A stretch of 47,557 bases of DNA from Nemertoderma westbladi (lineage: Eukaryota > Xenacoelomorpha > Nemertodermatida > Nemertodermatidae). Under the pieces are notes generated by a model. That model searched no databases and was not told where the DNA came from. It saw only the letters and a program-made list of their open reading frames with translations. The stretch lies in contig JAUCBJ010007416.1 of NCBI GenBank assembly GCA_032718475.1, forward strand, positions 1-47,557, in the 5' to 3' direction. A program made the position numbers and the translations under genes. Below are positions 11,302-21,200 of this stretch, in pieces; within the stretch, counting starts at the first letter, position 1; each line of letters begins with the position of its first letter.

Positions 11302-12094
11302 GTCAATGAATTTTATCATATATAAAGCGAACAGCAATTGACTCATGTAGGGCTTACCAAATAGCATTAAATTCAATACAAACCACAACAATATAAGTCG
11401 CAATCGCTATATATAACCCGTCTCTCTAACCTGTAGTGTATCAAGAAAATTGGGAAATTTGGGTTCTTTATATATGTTCTCCAAATAATATTCAACCAAA
11501 ACACAACAGTAAATAGCAGTATAATAATGTATGTTGAACCGATAATGCAAAACTGAACGGAGTTGCACCGATTGATATGGACCGATAACAGTTATACGCT
11601 CTATAATTTAAGCCTACTAATGTTTCTTCTAAAGTATGAAAACGAATTGACTCTAGAGCCGTTGTTCCTGGCCTAGATAGCAACAACACAAAGTATATAG
11701 AAAAAACAGTAAGACTGAACACTCCTAGTATGATCGACCAAATATCTACACGTCGACAGAAAAAATCGCTCTGATTGGCTCAAGCCAAACAAAGAACAAT
11801 GCGTCCAATGGCTGTTTCCATGCCAGCAACCAGCTGCTAGATGTCGCAATCTGAATCATCACGGCTAAGCTGTGAAAGGTATTTGGTGCATTGCAGGTTT
11901 TTTGCCTTACCATGTCCGCCAAAACACGTATATAGCAGAATGACTTTTATGTCCGTTAAAACACCTATAACGGTACCTTGCGGGCGAGGGGAATATATAT
12001 ACAGTTAGAGAACCTTTTAGAGTATTCCAGCGCCTGGTGGGGAAACTGGATTGCGAAGCAAAGGGGCCAGTTATATCCCACAGAAGCTTTTACA
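11302..12094 (-). repeat. BEL/Pao LTR, 3' LTR of B and 5' LTR of A
   Basis: A 793 bp block that matches 26016-26808 at a constant offset of 14714, with about three substitutions seen by eye. On the minus strand it starts TGTAAAAG. A TG..CA end would fall at AAATTCA, followed by TTGAC, which is also shared, so the boundary is uncertain by a few bases. A purine-rich tract (GGGAGCGG) immediately precedes it on the minus strand, as expected for a 3' LTR. On the other side it joins the leader of A. A TATA-like stretch (gttatatatagc) lies near 11410. The short ORF inside is a by-product. Confidence 0.85.
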
Positions 12095-12107
12095 CCGCTC
12101 CCAGAAA
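12095..12107 (-). promoter_or_regulatory. Polypurine tract of element B
   Basis: Minus-strand TTCTGGGAGCGG directly abuts the LTR start TGTAAAAG. This is where plus-strand DNA synthesis would be primed. It shows that the adjoining ORF (12173-13222) lies inside the retroelement and is not flanking host DNA. Confidence 0.7.
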
Positions 12108-12172
12108 ATGGGATTTGAGTCTATAAAATATACAAAATCACAGTTTCTAATATACGTAAGTACTCTAAACAG

Positions 12173-13222
12173 TTAGTCTTTCTTGCGCGGACGGCGTTTA
12201 CGCAGTTTCTTAAAGCTAGCCAGAGTCTTTTTCTCTTTGGGGCGAGCCACTTTACAAGGAGGGCTATAACTCCTGGGTGAAGGGTGCAATATGATTGCAT
12301 CAGAGGGTATAGGATTATGGTCGGTGTATCCGCCAGTCGAAGTACCGGGTTGATTGACATCAACGTCAGGGGAGAGGGGTCTAATGGCTTTGAGAGCTCG
12401 TTTCAAGACAGCCGCTCTTACGGGTCCTTTACGAGTGGTCTGAACGAGGGCCGTGGGTGGACCATAAGCAGTTAGAAACCTCCGGGGTTTAATGGTCCTT
12501 TCCAACTCGCGTTCGCGGGCTCGGTATTCGTAAGGCCGTCGATATACTTCCTGTAACTCGGGGTGTGAGTTAACAAACAAGTCTCCATAGTCCGGATCCT
12601 GACGGATATAATTGATTAAGTTATAGGAATGAAGGTCGCTAGGATTAACACTCCTGAGAAATTTGCGAATGAATTTGGTTGAAATACATTCTCCAACGCG
12701 CTTCAGTAGCTCGTAACTTGATATGCGTGATTTCTGTTCAACCGAAGCGAATAGATAAGGATGGAACGCATAAACTCCTTCGTAAGCGCGTCCGGGATAA
12801 TAGCGATGGCGCGAATCACAATGTAAATCAGCGTTCGCTTCCCAAGCTCTGATGTAACGTAGTGTGATCATTTCATCTACGCTTTCCAAATCGTGATTAA
12901 AAGGGCAATCGAAACTGGCATGTCCCTTTAGTTGACAATGGTGACATTGAGTCATAAATTGAGGGCAAACCGCAAAGATATGCAAGTTATTGAGTCTGCA
13001 ATATGCGCAATAAATTTCCATAGTCGGTTGTTCTTGGAAATAGGAACAGCGGACGTTGGTGTCCATGGGCGTATCGTGGTCTCTCGATGCGCATAACCGA
13101 CAACGTTGCCGAGAAACATAGTTGGCATGGCGATAATTGTACGCAGTGAGACACTGTGGACCTTGATACCATTCTAGGATGTAATCGTTGTCGCTGTTCC
13201 GGGCGCGATAGGCTGAATCTCC
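12173..13222 (-). CDS. ORF2 of element B, 3' part: zinc-knuckle protein of unknown function
   Basis: About 349 codons open after the in-frame TGA at 13223-13225. The first ATG (13066) would give 297 residues, but the cysteine motifs begin before it, so the true product probably reads in from upstream. Three consecutive motifs are visible: C-x2-C-x4-H-x9-C (CRLCASRDH...), C-x2-C-x5-H-x4-C (CAYCRLNNLHIFAVC) and a classic CCHC knuckle (CHHCQLKGHASFDC). The C terminus is proline/serine-rich and ends in a basic cluster (KKLRKRRPRKKD) that could bind nucleic acid or act as a nuclear signal. It lies just before the polypurine tract. It is in frame with the ORF2 N-terminal remnant but resembles nothing in A's ORF2, so it is probably the far 3' end of the full gene. 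Confidence 0.6.
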   Translation of the reverse strand, partial: GDSAYRARNSDNDYILEWYQGPQCLTAYNYRHANYVSRQRCRLCASRDHDTPMDTNVRCSYFQEQPTMEIYCAYCRLNNLHIFAVCPQFMTQCHHCQLKGHASFDCPFNHDLESVDEMITLRYIRAWEANADLHCDSRHRYYPGRAYEGVYAFHPYLFASVEQKSRISSYELLKRVGECISTKFIRKFLRSVNPSDLHSYNLINYIRQDPDYGDLFVNSHPELQEVYRRPYEYRARERELERTIKPRRFLTAYGPPTALVQTTRKGPVRAAVLKRALKAIRPLSPDVDVNQPGTSTGGYTDHNPIPSDAIILHPSPRSYSPPCKVARPKEKKTLASFKKLRKRRPRKKD

Positions 13223-13621
13223 TCAGATTCTAGGCATATTGGTTCGTCTTCCCAGTCCGTTACGAATAGAATTTTCGTGACCTATTCTCGGTTTATCGTT
13301 ACGACTCCGCTGGGTATGATATTTAAATAGAACCATTTCCCTTTCGGTGTCTACATCGTCCGTATCATGTAAATCGATAGGATGGCCGGTAGTTAGGAAG
13401 TCCATATACGTACTATTACGATGCGTATAGCGAGCGGTGAATTTTCGATAGTCCAATTCACGCGTAAGTTGCTCTTGCGACATCGGCGGTTCGATATAAC
13501 GACCATCGTCCTCCGTAATGGTTGGATCGGCTTCACCGCGTATCAAGCTATCCACAAATGCTTGCAAAGGTAGAGTATATCATTCCCTGATACCAAGATC
13601 ATCTTCTATCAACTCCGTCAT
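13223..13621 (-). pseudogene. ORF2 of element B, N-terminal remnant
   Basis: Matches the first ~120 residues of A's ORF2 at high identity (for example TGHPIDLHDTDDVDTEREMV in both). The ATG lies at 13619-13621. A CGA-to-TGA change (13580-13582) stops it at codon 14, and a second TGA lies at 13223-13225. Homology to A ends near 13240. The sequence then runs in the same frame into the zinc-knuckle segment, so a deletion has removed the part equivalent to most of A's ORF2. Confidence 0.75.
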
Positions 13622-15250
13622 ATCTGTTATCTGAGTTTATTAATATTATAATGAGTTTATGTTTAGGCGAGCGGGCGTCGCTGCCTACCTTTCTTTGCCC
13701 CCGGACAGTGGGATTCTCAGCGCCGATGTACCGTCGTCGAGGTGTTTACGCCAACATGTAGCAACCGCACGACAACGATAACCAGCACAAGTCACTCCAC
13801 TGTCCGTCCCAAAGGCTTGAATCCACTTTAGGTTCTTTCTATAGGAGAGTTGGGCTACTTTCACAATTGCGACTAGCTACTGTAAACACACCTTAGCAGT
13901 AACATTCACCTACAAACGCACAAATTCCACACAACTGTCACCAATTGTACACATACAGGCCATTTGTCCGTTAGGCAGTGCCTTCCAGAATGTCACGTTA
14001 TTACTGTGTATCCTTGGATACTAACAGTGTGCTATGTATTCTCTATGCTATGCAATGTGACAAGCTTTCTATTGTTTTCTTAACTTGCTTCTAATTCTAG
14101 CGTGGGTGTTGCTATGGTGACATTATGGAATGCTAGCGGTAGAATTAGGTTAATTCTCATGCATACAGATCTGGGATGCTATTTAATAATAATTCTTTAA
14201 TTGTCAATATCCTCTTTATGCATGATTTTATTAATTTTATCGGCTATTGACTATATGTTGGAGATTCTCGCACTCTAATACACTCAATAGGATGAATCTC
14301 CGCTCCCATGATCTATTAATTAATGGAATTTTGGGAATGTTATAAATTGTACAAAATGACAATTTATGAAATTCATTTAAAATATGAATTTAAATTTATT
14401 CCCGTGAATTTTATTATTTGATGTTAAAATTGACACAATTTGATTCCAGAGCAGGTCTGGGGACATAGGATCCTTAATTCTATGAAATTTGTCTTTTAAG
14501 AGTATCGGTAAGTGCTACGATATCTTAATCGACTAGAATTGTTAACGGATCTGAATTTTACAGATTTTAATAAATATTAAATTAATATTTAAGATGGGCA
14601 CCGATTTATTCCAGAACTTGTCTGGGGACGTTAACCACTGATTCTAGAATTTGTCTTTCAAGTATATCGGTGGGTGCTGCGATATCTTAATCGACTAGAA
14701 TTACAGATGGTCAAAAAGTTTAACAGATTTATTTGCGTTTTACGCTACTGTTAGAGGGACATCACGCTACTATATGTATTATTTAATATAAGGTAGAAGA
14801 GCAATATCGCACGAAGCAATGTCAGTGTGAAGAGGCAAGTCGTTTCCAAGGTCTACCCAGAGCTTGGTTTAGCCGAGACACGAGGATCTGAACTTTGCAT
14901 TCCTAATACTCTGCCTACCAACAATACTTGAATATAGTAGTGGCTTTATTGTACTTTACTAAGTACGGACATTTCATCTTACTGTAGTCACGTATTTATA
15001 ATATGATATGGACAGTAAGGAAAGAGAAAAATAATTATTTTCTCGCCGTCGCACTAAATATATATTATAAGTAATTACGTACGTAATAAACACTAATATA
15101 TTGCACTAATCTACTAAATAATCACTAAAATAACATTCTACTAAATAAAATTGAATAAAAACGATTATAATAAAGTACATAATAAAGTTCGCATATAAAA
15201 ATATAACAAAATAGATAAAATAATATAGTCATACACCCACTCCAGACGTA
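13622..15250 (-). other. Spacer between pol and ORF2 in element B, with a direct duplication
   Basis: No ORF of note. Two diverged direct copies (about 14440-14545 and 14609-14705) share tctggggac, aatttgtctttyaag and gatatcttaatcgactagaatt, giving a tandem unit of about 168 bp. The part nearest ORF2 (13622-14031) is conserved in A. An AG two bases before the ORF2 ATG could be a splice acceptor. The rest is AT-rich. Confidence 0.6.
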
Positions 15251-18200
15251 TCACGTGGGGGAGTCCCTAGATGTTTGAGGAATTAGGGAGGTGGTCGTGG
15301 GAAGAGTGTCTTGCTTTCCATAGTTCCCGGAGAGTTCTCTGTCTCTTTCCAGTAAACATAAACGACCAACTGGGCGATTGAGTTGTTGCGTCTCAAAGAT
15401 TATGCCTGGCTTCTTGAAGTTACGCCGCATGACGATGAGTTCTACCGAGCGTACTAAACCATCATCTGAGATGTGGGTCTCGATGATACGACCTGTCTGC
15501 CACCGTTTACGTGGGAGGTCTGGATCTACAATAAGCACCATATCTCCGGCGCTGACGTTTTCTTGCTGCGCAAACCACTTAGTTCGAAGTTGTAGCGTGG
15601 GCAGATAATGTTTCTCGAAATGGTCAGCGAAACGACGGGATAGCAACTGCATAAGCTGCCATGTTCGACGGCAGTATTCGTCTCCGTCGGCAATCTCCGA
15701 TCGTGGGAGCATGGCTACAGGTTTCTTCAGTAGGAAGTGCGCGGGTGTTAGCGCTTCCAGGGAATCGGGACTCGATGAGACTGGCATAAGCGGTCTCTCG
15801 TTGAGATAGGCAGCGATTTCCTCCATTAACGTCCGCAAAAGTTCGTCGGTGAGATACGCGCGGCATGGCACTATAAAGTGAAATGCGGTTTTGACACTTC
15901 GAATTAATCTCTCCCAACTTCCTCCCCACCAAGGGGCGTCGGCGGCGTTGAAGGTCCAGCTAGACGCTGTTATCCTTAGCTGGTCGTCCACCTGTCTTTG
16001 GTTCCAGTCCTTCACGTAAGCCTGTATTTCGTTGTTGGCACCAATGAAGTTCGTTCCCTTATCCGATCTCATGGTATTACTCGTCCCGAAGCGAGCGATC
16101 TGTCGTCGTAAACTTAAGACGAAGCTGTTGGTAGATAGATCGTTCACCATATCGAGATGGATGGCTCTACAAGTCATGCACACGAAGATGACGCACCATC
16201 TCTTGACTATGGTCCTAGCACGATATACTTCAATAGGGCCAAATAAATCTACACCAGTATTAGTAAAAGGTGGTTCATAGAAGCTTACTCGTTCCCTAGG
16301 TAATTCTGCCTCTCGCTGTGTTAAAGGCCTACTGAATGCTTTTCTGCAGGGTATGCAGTTCCTAAGAACTTGGTTCAGAGCTCTACGGGGTTTATCAAAA
16401 TAATAGCGAGTTCGAATTTCGCTAAGAATTCGTTCTCTACCAGCATGATAAAGTTTACTGTGAACGTCTACAATCATCTTGATTTGTACTTCAAGATTTC
16501 TAATAAGTATGGGGAATTTGGTGTCAAAGGATAAGGGCGCATTGGTGAGTCTTCCTCCAACACGTATTAACCCATCTATCATTGTGCTCGAGAATCGATC
16601 CCTTAAGCGCATCTGCGGATTTCTTAACAACAGGAAATACTTTTCGGGATCCTCATAGCATTGCAGGAGTCTCAGTATCTGCTTATTGGTTTCTTCATGT
16701 TCCTGGTGACTAATTTTCTCCTTTAGAAAACGGTCAGATGTCTTATATTTGGGTAAATTTTTAATAACATGAACTTGTGCAGATGTCAATGGAGCGGTAT
16801 CACTAGTGTTCTTCGTCCTGGAGTAGTGATGATGAAGACATCGTCTTAAATATGTGACGGCTTTACAGAGCCGATTCCAGGAACTGTAATGACGCATTGC
16901 TCTCTGCAGCATGGGTGAGATTCCTTGCGAGACGTCTGGTATTCCAGATTTCCAATCTCTATCTCTAATTTCCACAACAGACTTATTTGTATTGAGGGAT
17001 TGTGGATCCGAAGCATCATTCCCGGAAGTATGTAATACAGATAGATCGATAGTCGGTTTAAATAACTTCGATTTACTCGCCCAGGTTTTAGGTTTGACTG
17101 TCTCCGCTCCCTTGGCTTGTCTAATCTCTGCCGTAGTAAGGTGAGGAGGCCATTCATCCTCTTCCTTGCTCAGGAAGTCGGGTCCACCCAACCAATCTGG
17201 AGTATCTATCAGTTCCTGTGGAGTTGCTCCCCTGGAGGCGATATCGGCTGGATTAATCGTACCAGGGCAATGTCTCCATTGATCTATCTTTGTGCGACTA
17301 AGAATAATAGCTACTCGGTTAGTAACAAAAACGCTGAACTGACAGACTTCATTGGTTAGATACTCCAACACGAGTAAAGCGTCGGTCCAATAAACCGTTT
17401 TCTCCAGTGGATAATCGATTTGTTCCGTTACGTTCCGGCCGATGGCTGTAGCGTATAAAGCCGCCTTTAACTCCGCTCGAGGAACCTTTACCTTGTTGTT
17501 AATCAATGCCTTAGAGGTAACCAAGGCGACCTTGATCCCATCCGGAGTTTCGACTCGCAGATATGCTACTATACCTATTCCCATGTCGCTGGCGTCTCCA
17601 AACACATGGAGTTGATAAGAGTACATAGGGAGAACATGGCCAAAATATGCACGGGAAATTATAAAGTTCTCGATGGCAGGTAGAGAATCTTCCCATTTCA
17701 TCCATTTCCTTAACAATTCTCCCTTAAGCGGATCGTCCCATGAGTGGTTTTCAAGCCACATTTGTTGTACTAAACTCCGAGCAATCAATATAACTGGGCT
17801 AATAAATCCCAATGGGTCGAAATAAGTGCTCAGGATACTTAAACAAATCCGTTTGGTCCGAACTGGATTATCTCGCTGTTTGAGCTGAAAAAACAGGATG
17901 TCTCTTTCAGTGTCCCACTTCAAGCCAAGCGTCTTGGTTTCAGGAAGATCGTCCTTTATTAAGTCTAGGTCTTTCGCTCCGCGGTCTTCTACCGGTATCG
18001 CTTCCAGAAACTCACGGGAGTTGCTGGTGAATTTCGTCAGTCGAAATCCACCTCTTTTCAAACACTCTACCGTTCCTTTCGCGACATCTATGGCTTCTTC
18101 TACTGATGGAAGGGACCTTAAATTGTCGTCCATGTATATATTCCGTTTGATGTTGTCTATCACCTCTTTTGAGAAGGAGTCTCGGTTGTCATTCGCAGTG

Positions 18201-21200
18201 GTTCGCACCACGGAGCAGGCGTTGGAAGGGCTTGATATGATTCCAAAAGCCTGGATGGTCATCCAATACTCTACCGGTTTCTGATTGAGGTCTCCTTCAG
18301 GCCACCACAGAAATCTCAGGCTGTCTCTATCTCTATACAGCGCCTTGACTTGTAAGAACATTCCTTCTATATCTGAGGCGAACGCGATGGAATATTGTCT
18401 TAATCTTAAAAGTATTCCCAACAAAGATTGGAGTAAGTTGGGTCCTGGTAACAACTCGGAATTGAGGGATTGGCCCATATATAGGGCGGAGCCATCGAAT
18501 ACGACTCGTACTTCGTGTGGTTTACCGGGTTTGGGAACGTAATGATGCGTTAAGTAATACGTTCTCTCAGTCACTGGTGTTCCTTCCGGTACTCGCTCCG
18601 CGTATCCATTTGTTATAAATTTCTTCAGCTGAGTTTGGTACATTTCTTTCGCTGAAGCATTAGCTGTAAGTCGTCGATGTAATTGAGCGATTCTTTTCTC
18701 TGCCAAAGGTCTGTTATTTATAAATCTAGGTTCTCGTTTTCGAAATGGTAGGCCGATTTCATATCTACCTTGGTCTTTTAAAAAACGTGTAGTTGTTTCC
18801 TGGATTTGCTTGGCTCTTTCTTCTTCTATCGATAGAGCCTTATCATATGAATTGGGCTCTACCAGTTCCTGAGTAAAGAATCGTACGGCTAGTTCGTCCC
18901 GAGTTCTAGCGTTGTAGCATTCTATCTCATCGTTTAGTTCGTCATTGTAAGCGATGGGTTCCGATGGGCGAATCAGTTGACATAGGTTCACCTGATTTTT
19001 CCAAGTTTGGTTTTCTGTAAGTAGGTCGATTGTATTCTCTTCATCGAAGAGTTGGTAGATGTCGTCATTATCTGAGGAGTATGGCGTTCCCTCAGTTAGT
19101 TCGTCCACCTCACTGCTCTCCACTTCCCAATCGTTTACTTGGTATATTTGTTCTTGGGGCATTCTCTCTTCGAGAGTCCTGCGGGAAGGGCCAGTAAAGT
19201 ACCAACCTACTCTAGTTCTTACCGCATAGGTTTGCAGTGGCTGTGGTTGAGCAGGCCATTTCTCCAATGTTTCGAGCGCTTCATGCGCGTTTTGGCCGAT
19301 GAGTATTTGCACTCCAGGATAATCTGTCTGGAATCGAGGTATCTTAAGATGTTGGATGCTCTCATCCTCGTCCCAATTATAAAGGTCTGCTTGAGTAGTA
19401 GCGAAGTTCTTTATAGCCACCATTTTTACCGACCTTATACCTTGTGCTCCTAACTTATCCTGGGGGGTAGACAACACACCTACATAGTAATCTGCCGTTA
19501 GGGTAGATTTCCAAACCTGCATAATTCCTGACATATTCAACTTAGTCCGGAACTTGGGTTGTCCAGTAAAGATATCTTTGGCTAGTTCTTGATCGATGAA
19601 TGTTCCTGTGCTGCCGGAGTCAAGGAGGGCGTTCACTATGTAACTTTTGTTAAGACCGTGAACTCTTACCTGCACTACAGGAAATTCTCTGATTCCTACG
19701 TTGGAAGTTGGAGCTTTCCAAGATGGTTGTTTGGCAAAAGTAGTTGGGGGAAACTCATCGTTGGTGTCCTTTTCATAAGTAAGTGCTCGATACACTGCGG
19801 TATTGATTAGATAACAGGATTCGTTGGCGTCGGAGAATTCGTCAGTATAGAATCCTTCCATCTCAGATTCTTGATCAGTGTCGTTTACATCACTGAATTG
19901 GACATGTAGTTCGGGCTCACTTACCTGACTCAGTTTGTCTCGTTCAAACTCACTGTGTAACAAGATGTGATGTTTCGCGCCACACTTTGCACACTTTATA
20001 TCGGAGTAACAGGTTCGCCGTTGGTGTCCTGGTCTGAGGCAATTATAACATAACCGCTTGTCCCACACGACTGCACGTCTGTCTACAAGGGATTTCTTTA
20101 GAAATTCAGCACACGCACTCAAACGGTGGGTCCCGTCGCACAACGCACAGTTAGGTTTTATGTTACTCACTTTACCTTGGGTAACTTGATGCACTCTCGT
20201 TTTTTCTTCGGGTTTTCTTCGGTGCATTCTGTTAGGAGACTGAGGGGGGGTCTTGGCAACCTGTTCTCTCCTATTGTTGTTTCGAGCCTTGTATTTACTT
20301 ACATCTTTTGAGGTTTTGTCAACGTAGTAAGATCTCTCAGTGTCTTTCCCGCTGTCCTCTTCTTGAGAAGCTTGGCTTTCGCCGTCGTCAGTGTAACACA
20401 CCGGTGTTACTCTTCTCCTAGAAGCGGGTTTCTCACTTACCTTATTTTCCGATGTTTTCTCTCTGGACTGCTTGATGAGTTGTAGTTTTACTTCACCATC
20501 TAAGAAGGACATGAGATCAGCCATGGTAGGACTTCGTCGTTGTTGTTCATTTATGTACAACACTTTCTTGTCCCAGCGTGTACATACTCCACCCTTTGGT
20601 AAAGTAGAGACTACGGCTCCAATAACCATTGAACTCTGATATTCATGAGACTTACCTAACCAGTCCAATTGTCTACAGATCTCCTGAATTTCATTGGAAA
20701 ACTCTATAATCCCGCTACTAAGGAAGTGTCGGGGGGCTACTAATTTTGCATACAAATACTTAGCTATGTTATCCTTGTTACCATACCTGATGTTTAATGT
20801 ATCCCATACCTGTCTTAATCCTTCTGGATGTCCAACAAACTTTAACGCCATTAACCTGGGAGGTCCTTCCAAGCACTTGATGAGGAACCTAAGTTTCTCT
20901 CCGTTAGATAGTACAGAGTTTTGTATGCTATCTTTGTAATATTCGTTGAAAGGTAACCATTTCATCTCATCTCCATTGAATTTGACGATCTCTCCCACTT
21001 TGACCGCTTGGCGGGCTTCTGTTCTAGCCATCTGATGCGTAAAGCTTTCTTGGGCCATCGTGTTATTTAATATCGAATTATCAGTATATAAATTTCTCGG
21101 GTCATTGTCAGGTCTATAGGGGATATCGTTAATAACAGGTCTATAATCACCCTTAATAGGGTTTGCTATAGGAGTTTCTACTTCACTAGCAGTATAGATG

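Larger units (their letters stand above)
479..12094 (-). mobile_element. BEL/Pao element A, defective copy sharing its 5' LTR with element B
   Basis: Order on the minus strand: LTR (12094-11302), shortened leader (11301-9637), decayed gag-pol (9636 to about 4011), a short spacer (4010-3593) and ORF2 (3592-479). Leader, gag and the ORF2 start all match element B at roughly 85-95% by eye. The pol 3' half, including the end of RT, RNase H and integrase, is missing: sequence equivalent to B 14032-17776 has been removed at a junction near 4005-4010. The leader lacks about 1 kb next to the LTR. No 3' LTR is found in the window, so it lies further left or is lost. The copy could not supply its own reverse transcriptase or integrase. 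Confidence 0.75.

Noticed and set aside
11492-11722. 76-codon ORF inside both LTRs
   Set aside because: Identical only because the LTRs are identical; no recognisable protein feature beyond hydrophobic stretches.
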